A stretch of DNA of 64,000 nucleotides from Ulva prolifera (lineage: Eukaryota > Chlorophyta > Ulvophyceae > Ulvales > Ulvaceae): assembly GCA_023078555.1 (NCBI GenBank), contig CM041196.1, forward strand, positions 11,302,985 to 11,366,984, written 5' to 3'. Below the pieces are notes generated by a model. That model was not told the origin of the DNA, did no database searches, and saw only the letters and a program-made list of their open reading frames with translations. Each line of letters starts with the position of its first letter. Position 1 is the stretch's first letter. The position numbers were made by a program, and so were the translations under genes. Positions 15,970-27,500 of the stretch are shown here, in pieces.

Positions 15970-17885
15970 TGCACCATGTGCACAGTTCACACAGCAAGGC
16001 CATGACCCCTGCCCAACACCCTGCACATGTCTGGTTTGACCAGCCAGAGTCAGAGAGGCGCCCTGAGAGTGTGAGTGAACGAGTGCTCTGTGCTGCAGTC
16101 TGTGTAACGAGCCTCATGTTGTGCACATCATGTTGGTCACAATGTGAGCACACACTCCATGTGATCAAAAACATGGACTGTGCGGTTACAGAGACAACAA
16201 CGTTCAAGAGGCCAGTAGCAGCCAGTAGCAGCCAGTAGCACCACCAGCCAGGGGAATGTGCGAGCACAGCAATGCGACCAGATGCTGTCCAACACCTACG
16301 CCGCAGCGGGGACTCCTGCGGCCACAATGGATCTACTTAATTGGCACAGTTAATGGCGGCATCATGGCCATGTAGATGATGGAAGGGTGACGACTGTGGC
16401 TGTAGGATGCCCTGGAATACACGACAGGTTTGAACTGATTGTGAACTGTGTTGAAGAAGGGAGAACTGTAAGGATCCCAGCACAGGGCAGCAGGAGACTG
16501 CGCTTGGAGGTCCATTGTCTGGGGACAAATGTTTCAATTGGGGGATTGGGGGTTTGTGTGATGTGGGTGACACAGGCAGATCTCACTCACCCACCCACAG
16601 TGCAGAGAATGTGCCACTGCTGAATATCAGCTCTGCCAATGCTGGGTATCAACTCTGCCTATGGCACATGGGTGTATACAATCCCTTGCATGTCAGTGCA
16701 GCCTCAAGCAATCATGCATGCAAAAATCCTGGATTGCTGCAGATGATTCAGGCTGCAGCCTCAAGATCAAGATCAGCCTGAAGATCACTCACTCTGCAGC
16801 CTGAAGAGCAATAAGTCTGCAACAGATCACACCAGCATCTGCAACATGTGTTCCCCAGCATGTGCAACCTTGATGCCCCCCACCTGTCCAGTCCTTGTGG
16901 GACTGGGATCCTGTGGGATCACACAGGCCCTACCCTCCCAGTCACAGTACCCTGTAGGATGTGATAGGAGCTAGGTCTAGCTCAGGGATGCACCAGGATC
17001 AGGCTCTAGCTCTATCCAGGTGGAAACAGGAGGCGGTTACCCCAAGCTGGATGGGGTAAAGGGTAGCAGCAGCTACATGGTACCATGCAGCCTCCAGAGC
17101 AAGCTGGGCTGTCAGTACCGCAACCATTCAGCCGTTGTCGTGACTATCTCTGTCGTGACTACCTGAGATACCACCTGGTCTGCGCAAGTATTTACTGTAA
17201 TTGTGCCTGTCAACCTGCCCTGGTGCGTATGAATGGCTGGAAACTGCCTGTCTGGCAGCCGCCAGGGCAGCCGTTACCACGATTAGCAATGCCGTCGGCG
17301 CACCGATCAACATGACAAACTGCGATCTCGATAGTGGGCTGCATGGCATATCTGAATTCACTGGCGTGCTGTGTGGCGGGCTGCGGCCCGGCGGTGACTC
17401 AGCTGCACGATGGACGGCCCAATGCATGCGTTGGCCTCGGCGATGCTGACGCGTCACGGCCAACAGAATTCCGCGGCGTTCGAGTTCCACACGTGGCGGG
17501 AGCTCGTGGCAGTGTGTGCGACGCATGCACAGTAGCCGCTAGCAACAGTCGAACGTTTGGGAGTTGAACGAGAGGGGGCAGGCGCTGCCGTAGTGCTGGC
17601 AGCAGAGCGCAAGGCTTCTGGGAACGACGGGGAGATGGAAAAGACAAACCTTCCCGCGTGCTGATGCGGACGTGCTGATCTGGGCGCGCGAGGGAACTTG
17701 CACCGGCGACACTGTGAACTTTCGGTGAGAGATGAAGATGTGGCTGCGGGACACCAGGATTTCCGTACGTGAACACACGCACTGAGCTTGCACTTCGACA
17801 CAACACCCAGCTACACCGCACGCGACACCAGGAAAAACGAGGCGCCTTGTGCGGGAGGCTGTTGAGGAGTGTGCACGGCACGAGG

Positions 17886-19391
17886 CTATCGCAGGGCACG
17901 TGACGAGTGGTTACATGCAAGCGATGGCGACATCGTGAAGCTGGGCCGCATCCATGCTACAGCAGCTAGCCGCCACCACAGTTCGTAGCCGCGCATGGCG
18001 CACGCGCTCACTGGCAGTGCCAGCGCGGCCTCGACGACCGCCATTGGCACACGCAAACGCAGCGCGCACGCGGGCGAGGGGGGTTGACGGCGTGCCTGGA
18101 GAGTAGCGATCAGCTCTGAAGGAGACAGCCGCTGAATGCTGGCCACGGATGCAGTGGTGCACTCTCGCCACCTCCGGAAGTTCTGCCCGGTTACTGGCAG
18201 GCCGGCTGACGCGCCCACGTCGAGGGAGTCCTGCAGGTTGACCAGCACAGAGCTTCTTCGTACAGTAGAAATCTCCATCGCTTCTTCATGGCCGAGGAGA
18301 GCCAGGCGCCCGTCGTCTGCGACGACCACAAGGCATGTGTCGCTCTTATCAGCTTCTGCAAGGCCCTCGCCGGTGCGGGTGCTGCTCTGGAGAAGTTCCT
18401 TTGCGCAAGTGAATTCCTCCCGTGGGGATTCTGGCTGGCCGTTGCCGGCCAGGCAACAAAACAGGCTCGCCTTCATCGTGCGCTCTAGCACGGCCTAAGC
18501 ATGCGTACAGGTACGGTGTCTGCGGCCCTGGGACGGTCGAAAGGGGTGGAAGCAATAGATGTGGCGACAGAGAGTGTGGGTGCGGGATGTTTGACAGCGC
18601 GCCTGCCGGTCTGGCCCTGCTGTGGCTGTCGACTGGGGCCGCTTGGTGCAGCGATGTGCTCGAGCTGTCGCGACTGTGGCAGCAACGTGGCACCGCTCGC
18701 CACTGCAGGCACTGGTGCGAGCTCGCGGTGCACCGAAATGTGGAGCCGAGGTCCAACGGGATCAGCGGCTGAGCCAATCGGAAGGATCTGTGTACACTCA
18801 CGATATGCTGCAGTGATGGTCAGTCGCCAATGTGGCGTGCGCTGCCTAGGTTGGACCTCAGGCATTGCAGTGCTCCACCGCTGCAGCGCACAAGGTCGCT
18901 TCACGTTCATTGGAGGAGGCTCACAGTCAGCAGCTGCAGCCTGCCTTTCGCTGGCATGTGTCAAGCATAAGCAGTCCAAGAGTTGGCCTTTTGAAGCTCA
19001 TTCAACTCGCCTGTGAGCCCGGTACCTGGGCCGAGTCACCGCAGTAACCGGGGACAAGCGCAGCACATCCTCCGCCAGCGACGCGCCAGATGCAGCAGAT
19101 ATGTTCAATCAATCGCAACTGCAGCTGATGTGATCTCGTGCCATTCATGCTGCACGCCCAGCGCTGTGACACCCTTTCCAGCGACGTGTTGATGCTCTGA
19201 CCGGCCTTCGAAAGCAGATCGGCTCTCTTGCAGCTGGGCTGCATGTAATGACCAGTGCAGGTCTGCTTCATCCTTGGGATTGCACTGCTGACCTCGAGCT
19301 GTGGCAGAGCTTGTGGGATATGGCGGTCCAGCTGCGGTGGCGGCATCGCTGTAGCACACTGGCTCACGTTATCGCCACGACGCCCGCTCAT
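17886..19391 (-). CDS. Probable multi-exon hypothetical protein (minus strand, incomplete)
   Basis: Minus-strand frames here have normal charged protein composition. The clearest exon runs from about 18,497 to 18,087 and reads AVLERTMKASLFCC..., then EELLQ- and SDTCLVVVADDGRLALLGHE-like segments, to SELIATLQ. It is bounded by a CTTAG acceptor and possibly a GC donor (CTCCAG/GCACGC). A further segment near 19,100-19,260 (SRSAFEGRSEHQHVAGKG) may be an upstream exon. Downstream, near 17,550-17,620, a frame ends LCCQHYGSACPLSFNS..DCC, a Cys pattern I cannot place with certainty. The joins were not resolved and no function is assigned. Confidence 0.35.
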
Positions 19392-19915
19392 GCGCGCTGT
19401 TCATTTGTTTAGCCATGCTGTATACGGCTGAGATGTTCCTTCCCAGGTTTCGGGGACCGATGCCCGCCCAGCACAGCCCGGGATCCGGCTTCGCAATTCA
19501 CATCGACATAATCGAAAGGCGAACTTCAGTCAGAATGTATTCCCGCATGGCATTAGATGCAATCTCGAGTTGAACGGCATTTCATCTAGATCTAGGTTCG
19601 ACAGGATTTTACTTCACCATCGCTAGAACTGTGTTTGTGCCCGACTGACCCCCCGAACAGCATGCTTTTGCGCGCGCGGCCGAGATCTCTGAACTTGGGT
19701 TTGACGGGCATGCACGTCACCCGGGGCAGGGCAAGGCAAGGCATACAACAGCAGAGCGAGTCAAAGCAAGACTTCTGAGACAAGGCGGGGCTGGCCATCG
19801 CATTTTCACAACTTTCGATCCATACATGTACACAGTCAGTCCTGTAGGGCTATCTCTAGGAGATACAGAGATATCTAGGAGGTACAGAGGTACTCTGAGC
19901 CAGTGCTTGTGGAGG

Positions 19916-19959
19916 CACAGCTGTCACTGCCTTTGTCCTTGTAACACAGCTGTCACTGC
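19916..19959 (+). mobile_element. Fourteen-base R2 3'-end insertion with 15-bp target duplication
   Basis: CACAGCTGTCACTGC occurs at 19916-19930 and again at 19945-19959. Between the copies is only CTTTGTCCTTGTAA, exactly the conserved 3' end of R2. This is best read as an extremely 5'-truncated retrotransposition event. Confidence 0.75.
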
Positions 19960-20670
19960 TGCCTATCACTGCTGCACATGCATGCAAGACGGCCAGCAGG
20001 CTTCCCTGCTCCAGCCCTTCATTAGATCACACATATCGGGCCATTACATGGCCCGTCTTTACATGGCGAAGCAAACAAACACATCAAGCCAAACCAGACA
20101 CCGGGTGCCACACAAGCAACCACAAGAACTCACCACAGCAGACAACCCGGACAACAACCAAACACAACTGCATCAAATGCTCCATGGCCAGAGGTCTCAG
20201 CCCAGAATCTCATCCACCGGCCCGTCAACGCCATGGGTGAAATGCTCCAGTCATGGTGCACACAGGCCCCCAGGCTGCAGCCTGCTCACACTCCCACAGC
20301 TGTCAACCACCTCCTGCACAGTCAGATGTGGGCAGTGGCTGTGACTCAGCAGACCTCACAGCTGTACTAAGCATTTTGGAAACACCAGCACGAGACATGC
20401 AGGCTCTCAGGACTGAAGCATGGATCAGCCCTGCTGTGCATCTAGGCCTGAATCATGCTTCTACTTTTGCCGCTGCATCCTCTTCCCTGCCCATGTCATG
20501 TCACAGTCTCAACAGCTCAGCTAGTTCAGTGTTCTCCGCACACACTGTACTCTGCTATGAAGACTAGCTTAGCCACATGATGGCTCTCAGAATGAACGCT
20601 GCCCTGGAGCTGGAGCTGGCATTTGATTTCACATCAGGACATATGCTGGTCCAGATCTGCTGCTTCGCGA

Positions 20671-20717
20671 TGTGCAAGGATCCAGTGTTGTAGCGGCCAT
20701 TTCACTGGATTGCCACA
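20671..20717. repeat. Hairpin family H, copy 1
   Basis: The arms TGTGCAAGGATCCAGTG and CACTGGATTGCCACA surround a TAGCGGCCAT-like core. The same arms and core recur at 34.84, 42.91 and 51.35 kb. Confidence 0.6.
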
Positions 20718-20893
20718 GATGCACATGGATCAGATCAGTGAGCTATCATGCCAGCTGCTGTCATGCGGACGAGGCATTTTACTTGCACCACCGGGATGGG
20801 CAAGGAACTCTTGAACTACATGTCCCACCAGGATGGGTAAAGAACTCCCGCACGACAAGAGTGAATTCACTGTACTGGTCACGGTGCTAACTT

Positions 20894-20980
20894 CCTCTGG
20901 ACAAGCTTGATGACGTGGCCTCCCTCTGGACAAGCTTGATGACGCGGCCTCCCTCAGGACACGCTTGATGATGCTGCCTG
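20894..20980 (+). repeat. Three-copy tandem repeat, 29-bp unit
   Basis: The unit beginning CCTCTGGACAAGCTTGATGA is repeated at 20894, 20923 and 20952. The third copy is the most diverged. Confidence 0.85.
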
Positions 20981-21039
20981 TAAAGAAGTGCTGGGTCGTC
21001 AGGCCGGGTCGCACAGAAACATTCCGCATAGGTGGGAAC

Positions 21040-21600
21040 TTACTGCATCTTGAGGTCGGATTTCTGGATGGCAGCCCTGAAAATGCTGCCAGGCGACCCA
21101 ACGCTGGCCACTAGCATACAGGTGCCGGTACCAGAGCCCACATTCGCCAGTGTTCTAGCGGCCAGATCATGCGGATGGCCACAACACTGCTTCTTCCTTG
21201 GCGGCTCCAAAGATCCTTTGAAGACTCCGACATCGAAGGCCGGGGGAGGCAGGCGAGCTCGTGGGCGGTGTCGGGGTTCAGAGATCATCGAGTCCCGTCG
21301 CCGCCCACGGCCTCGCCCTCCTCCTCCGGCCTTCGCTGTCAGCATGGAGGGCCCGGCTGAGATGGCCTCTAGTGCGTTTCATTTCACAGTCAATCCTCCC
21401 CCCCCCCCCCCCAAATGTCAGGCTCAGACTCCAGACTCCATATCCTGACAGCCGCCACTCTACCTTGGCACTCGCTCTCAACACCGAGAGCCCAGCTAAT
21501 GTGGGCTCTGGTACGGGCGCGGCTGTGCACCAGTGTTCGGTCGCCTTGCAGCATTTTCAGGATTGCCCCTCCAACCTGAATTTTTGAGGTTGTCCTATGA
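21040..21600. mobile_element. Foldback element of ~0.55 kb
   Basis: The outer arms are inverted copies: CCCTGAAAATGCTGCCAGGC near 21,075 answers TGAAAATGCTGCAAGGCGAC read in reverse near 21,560, and CCAGAGCCCACATT near 21,140 answers AATGTGGGCTCTGG near 21,500. An inner pair, 21235-21268 and 21301-21334, matches at about 28 of 34 positions around a 32-base loop. The whole can fold into one long imperfect stem. A related arm fragment occurs near 61,325-61,385. No transposase is seen. Confidence 0.6.
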
Positions 21601-22672
21601 GGTCGGGCCCGTCGATCCATCACTGCCAAGGGCGGGGCCGAGCCTTGAAGCTGTTCTCTGCGACATGGGCGACCTGGACTGCCGCATAGGCAGGAAGTCT
21701 CGATCCGGTCAATCCTAAAGTGCTTGTGTGTATGTAGTGACAATGGACAGAGGCCGGGCATGGAGCCGTTGTGTGAATGTATGCATGATTGCTGAGTCAC
21801 ATCTGTTGGTACAGTGACTACTCCGAAGACGGCATCCAGGCCAAATACTGCCCTGATCACAATGAGCAAAGTAGTTTCAAGAGCCACTAGCGATGTCCTG
21901 TGATATCCTGTACAAGGCAATGACTCCGGACACACGTGACAACATGACGTACCACTAGTTCTGCTGGTGGCCAGCATCATGCTTGATTTACTTTGTGGGA
22001 TATTGCTGGGTATCAGTGATGGACTATGGGCGGCTGGCCGTTTCTAGCATAACAGAAGCTCGATCAGACCTGAGAACGCAGAGGGGCGATTGCTGCTTTA
22101 ACCAAACGGGCTGGCAGACTTCAGGGCAAGTTGCCCAGCGTGCTGCTCAGTGCTACTCATCGCACCCGCTCTGCCTCAGACAGCCTGTAAAATGCCAAAA
22201 GCAGGTGCAGCAGGTTGGGCGAAGGCATCGCTGTCCTCTTTGTGGAAGCACAGACTGACAAGCATGGAGAGGTCACGTGAATGTACTGGCATCACTGGGA
22301 GTATGTGTAGTGGTCACCGTCGGCTCGTTGTTACTGATTGCTATTGCCATGGCAGCGTTACCTGGTTGTGAAATTCACAGCCGGCGATGGGCGGTCATGT
22401 CCGGTTGAATACGTTGACGATCAATTTTCGGTATATCACTCAGCCCTACAACGCAGGACGCATACTTCAGCAGCCCGACCGTGCTTAGATGTGCAGCAGT
22501 GCGTGCTTGTGCGCTCTTCGTGCCGTAGCCAGTCAACGTCGGGGCCAGCTCTGTAGCTCTCAGGAGTACAACCAACACGACGGCCAACTTGGAAGCATAA
22601 AAATGAATTACAGTGTTCTGAGCACCTCCATTGCAATGTCCTGGTACCTCAGGTATGCTTATACCGACGTCA

Positions 22673-22837
22673 ATGGAACAACGGCAGGTATTTGAACGCG
22701 AATGCTTGAACGTGTATGCTTTGAGAAAGAGGATTGCAGCAGACGCAGTCGCTGAGCGAAATGATATAGCCGAGGGGAAATCCGCATTGGCATGCGTGCG
22801 CTTGGAGAAGCAGCTACGCATGCGGCCCCGAATATGA
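22673..22837 (+). CDS. Possible short exon, helical
   Basis: The frame reads MEQRQVFERECLNVYALRKR and continues with further Arg/Glu-rich sequence, typical of a helical or coiled-coil segment. It lies 250 bases upstream of the RlmN-type start and could be a separate gene, an extra 5' exon or chance. A GTGCGC donor-like site lies inside it. Confidence 0.25.
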   Translation: MEQRQVFERECLNVYALRKRIAADAVAERNDIAEGKSALACVRLEKQLRMRPRI

Positions 22838-23090
22838 CCTTGCTATGCATGGTCGCCCCTTGGCGCAGAACAGACACTCACGCGACTACCGGGAGCGCTT
22901 GCAGCTGCAGCCGAACAGCTATGTGCATTAAATGGAGGTCAACCTCCTTCCGTGGGCAGACTCCACTGCTTCTCCCATCTCGCCAGGCCTCCAGTCCGTG
23001 CCCACAACGGCGTGTCTCCAGCATCAAGTAGTTTCTGTTCCGAAGCGTGGGGAAGCAAACATTGCGCTCCATCGGTGCCTGATCTCTGCC

Positions 23091-24456
23091 ATGAAGCTTT
23101 CCTTGCGACGGGAGTTGCAATTTGTACGCGGTTCAGGCAGAGGATCGGTTCGTGCGACTGCGGCTCCTGCCGTGCAGAGCCGTCACGACAGCTCCACAAA
23201 CGTGGTAGACCCTCCATCTGCAGACGCTTTCTCTCCTGATGTAACCTTTGTCCAACGTCAAGATGGAATCCAAGACGGTACGTGACGGCGGGGGCCCCTG
23301 CGCTTGCCCGACGGCATACGACACACAGACACACAGCAGCGATTTAACAACTGCGCCAGGATCACGTGTGAAGTAGCGTCACATGCAGGAGAATGGCAAC
23401 TTCGAGATCAGGAGCTTGTGGATGAAGTAATCCAGACGGCCGGGTCTCGTGGAGCCGTCCATGCTAACACGGTGCTGCTGGGCAAGAACGTAGAGCAGCT
23501 GGCGCAGCTGTGCGAAGACATGGGTCATCCTAAATATCGCGGAAAGCAAATTCACGATGGCCTCATGCACGGGGTATCCGCTGTCAACGACCTGAACCAG
23601 GTACACATGCCCTGAAAAGCGCCTTGCAGCACAACCAGGCCTTGGGCCTGCCCTGCCCTGCAAACCTTTCACAATTCTGAAGCAAGCACCCGCTTTCCAG
23701 TTTTTCATCATGTCGACGCCAGTCCATGTACGCCTGGATACTAGCCCCAAATCGTTGTGCCACAGTCTCACCGGAGTGCTGCTGCAGATACCAAAAGCTC
23801 TGCGAGCCGACCTCACGGCCGCAAACATCACAACTGGCCGCAGCAGAGCCTTCACCGATGTCACGGCCACAGATGGCACGCGGAAGCTGCTGCGACAACT
23901 CCACGATGGCCGTGTCGTGGAGACTGTGGGCATTCCATCCGACTACTCAGACAAGCCAAGGCTGACCGCCTGCGTCTCGTCCCAGGTCTGCTGCACCCTC
24001 TATACACCTGCGATGCGGTGCTGCCATGCCCTAATCCTGTTCTCGGCCTGTCTGGTCCTCAAATTTTTTCGAGTGACCCTCGAGTGTTTCCCCCGACACT
24101 TGGCCCAGCCGTTTGTGTACACGGTTGCCGGACAAGCGACACATGGCCGTAGTGTTGAGCTACCGTTACCGACACCTCGCTGTTACACCGTCAACTGCTC
24201 CGCCAGTGCCACCTACTCCTTCCTGTGCGACTCCTGACTGCTAAGAGGATACTGCTCTGTGAGCTGTCTCTACATGGATTCCTGGCGGATGGGGACTGTT
24301 CATATGCACAGGCCGCAGGCCGCAGGACATCTCAAACGCATCCCTGTCGCTCCATGTGTTTATGCATCAATACATAGCCGCGTCCATGCAGACAGTGTGT
24401 GCCTTCTGGTGCATTACCAACCTGTGCGCCCAACCTGTGCCCCGCGCGGCCAACGT

Positions 24457-24500
<44 letters not shown>

Positions 24501-27500
24501 ATAGTCCCGCATGCATGCAAGCGTGTGTCGTGCACAGTCCCGCATGCATGCAGGTCGGCTGCCCGATGCGGTGCACCTTCTGCGCCACCGGCAAGGGCGG
24601 CTTCGCCCGCGGCCTCGAGCCCCACGAGATTGTCGACCAAGTGCTCGCGGTCCAGGAGGATTTTGACCGCCGCGTCAGCAACGTCGGTGCGCCGCACCGC
24701 ACTCTGCTTGTCCTAAACCCCTCCCACGCCTCACCTCCAGCACTTTAACAAAAAATTCTGAAAACAAAACCAAAGAAGCAGTTCTTCTGTTCTATGAACC
24801 CCGCCCGCCCGCCTACAGCTGGACCTTGTGATCGGGGCATCTGTGACGCATGCATGTGTGCCCGCCCCCTTGTGTCCCCATTTTAAAAAAACCGTCCGGC
24901 TACAAGTTCCATGGCCGCACTAGCCCTGCTTTGCTGGATTCTCATCTCTCTTGCTGCCGTCCGTCCTCTCCTGCTACGTGAAGGGGTTCTGTTTGGGGCT
25001 AGTCTGAGCTGCGTGACTGCATGCAAACATACCGCTGTATACGACTGCGCACATAAACACCATGTGACTGATGCAATTTAGGTGCATGCATGTGTGCTAC
25101 TGTACCCCTGGGCCCCAAAGCTGTGCGCCTGCAAGTCTGGCCTGCGTTGATTCTCCTCTCTCCCTGTTGCCGTCGTCCGTCCTCTTGTGCTGCATGAAGG
25201 GGTGTTTGAGGCCGGTCTGAGCCGCGCGAATGCATGCAAACATGCCGCTGTATGCGACTGCTCACATAGACCCCATCGCTGTCTCAGCGTTGGCAGCCGT
25301 GCAGTGTTCATGGGCATGGGCGAGCCGCTGCTGAACGGCCGCAACGTCGTCGAGGCCGTGCGCTTCATCAACCGCACCGTCGGCATCGGCGCCCGCAACA
25401 TCACGATCTCGACCGTCGGCGTGCCCGGCCAGCTCGAGCGCCTCGCGCAGGAGCAGCTGCAGTGCGTGCTCGCCGTCTCGCTGCACGCCCCCAACCAGGA
25501 GCTCCGGTGCGCCCCCCCCCCCCCCCCCCCCCCCCCCGCAAAACACTGCTTTTCCCCCCAAGGCCTGGCTGTATGAGTTGCGTTGTTGGGTAGTACGAGC
25601 GTGTTGGGTCGTGTGAGCATGAGTGGATGTCTGCCATGAAATGGTCCGAGTCCTGGTGACTTGATGATTCCACGGTGCCCGGTTTGTACGCTGGGGCGCT
25701 GGGGCTGCGCTTGGTGTCGCGTAGTAGCTACGTCAAGAAGGCTTCGCCTGTGTCATCTCTGGAATGCCCCCTGCAGAATTGAGATGACTGTCCGTTGTTG
25801 AGTCTGCAGCGTGACTGTATCTGTGGTCGGGCGGATGTCCTGAAACTTGGCTTGCTGCACGTGTGAGTCCATGTACGTGTTTAATCGCATGTGTAATTTG
25901 TGCCCGCCCTTGCTGGCTGCCCGTTGGGCCGTGCAGTAGCTGTGAACGGCTGGGAGGTGATGCCATTATCTTGGTCCGTGTTATCGAGAGCGGCATGGCT
26001 GCCCATGAGAACATCCCATACAAGATGCTGATCCCAACACATGTCCAACCCTTGCGATTCTCCATGGCCCGCCTGGAAATCTGGCAGGAGCGAGACTGGT
26101 CGAGTCTATTCCCGATTTCTGGACTGAGCAATGTCCCAGTGAGTGCGGCGCAGTTGTTGTGCATGCATGCGCCGGGGCCGTGGCTGCGCATGCATGGGGG
26201 CATGCCCGCGAACACTACAGCAATGAGTTAGGCTGGCCATACGCTATACAGGACATCTGCGACTCTGTATGCGCGGGGCCAAGTGCTGCAATGGAAGTGC
26301 CGCCGTGTTTTTTTCAGTCCCATTCGTGTCTACTGGCGTGTCCACTGAGATGTTTGCATGGTGTGGGGTCGTGCTTCACCTGCATCTGCCCCTACATGAT
26401 CCAAATTCAGTAATTCCTCTTGAGAGATCAACATGGTAGAGTCTACATGCACAGCTGCTCTCGAACCGCCCCGGGTACAGCGTCGACACGCCAGTGCGCG
26501 CATCCAGTGCGGAATCGTTCGCTGATGTGGTCGGTGTGGCATGATGGGCGCCTCTTGAGCTCTGCTGCTGCTCCGTGTGCCCGACTTGTTCAGTAGCTGT
26601 GTTTCTGCGCTGCTTGCTCGTGTTGCGGTGCTGCCCGCCTCGCCGCCTTGGTCCGCCTCACCCAAGCGTTTCATGTGCGGCGACGGTGTTTCTGGCCTCG
26701 GCGATGTGGCGACGCGGCCATGCGTGAGCGCGAAGTGTGTCGGGGTGTTGCGTGAGGACACGGGGTGTGATGCCACTATCTTGGTCCGTGTTATCGAGAG
26801 CGGCATGGCTGCCCATGAGAACAACCCATACAAGATGCTGACCCCATCCCCCGCCGCGCTGGCAGCCATGCACCACCTGCACCGTGCCGGCGCAAGTGGT
26901 TCCGATCCGGCGCAGCCATGCACCCGCCTGCGTCTCAGGATCTCCACCTGAACCTGCACTCCTATCGCTGCAGCGCACGTCATGTTGTGTCCACACCAGA
27001 CATGCGGAAAGACGCAGTCGACACAAACCACCCAAGCCACGGAACAAGACCGCTCTGTCCCAGGGTGCATTGCAGGTCCTTTTGACTCTCACACCATCCA
27101 CCCCCCACTATACGTGATTGCGCGACCAGCCCGGGTTGTCACGCGGGAGAAATTCAGCCACACACCACCCGCCCCCATACCACGAATCCACGGGGCCGCC
27201 TCTGCGGGGGTGTCACGCGGGAGAAATTCAGCCACACACCACCCGCCCCCATACCACGAATCCATGGGGCCACCTCTGCGGGGGTGTCACGCCGCCGCTG
27301 CGCATGCAGGGAGACCCTCGTGCCGTCGGCGCGGGCGTACCCTATCCAGCAGCTGCTGAAGGATTGCGCCTCCTACTTCCGGGCGACGTCGCGGCGGGTC
27401 TCGTTTGAGTACACGCTGCTCCGCGGCGTCAACGACAGCCCCTACCAGGCACGTTCCCCCCACCCCTTCCTTCTAAGTAAAGTAATGATAATTGTGCAAT

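Larger units (their letters stand above)
13980..17400. other. Repeat-rich intergenic region without a supported gene
   Basis: Besides the palindromes, the R1 and R2 copies and the 20-bp tandem array listed separately, I see only short frames with low-complexity composition. A direct duplication around 14,330-14,395 repeats CTCAGTTGTGTTCCTGCATG. GCCAGTAGCA is repeated three times near 16,210-16,240. Confidence 0.5.
19400..22660. other. Repeat-dominated intergenic region
   Basis: No exon could be supported. The stretch contains the R2 micro-insertion at 19.93 kb, the hairpin at 20.67 kb, the 29-bp tandem array at 20.89 kb and the large foldback at 21.04-21.60 kb. The rest is unremarkable mixed-composition sequence. 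Confidence 0.5.

Noticed and set aside
18501-19016. Plus-strand ORF of 171 codons with many Cys and Gly residues
   Set aside because: Composition is low in charged residues and there is no family motif. The minus strand has better exon candidates.
24459-24499. Second R2 insertion behind the short TG tract in rlmN
   Set aside because: The conserved R2 end (CTTTGTCCTTGTAA) is not present beside this tract, so it is an ordinary microsatellite.
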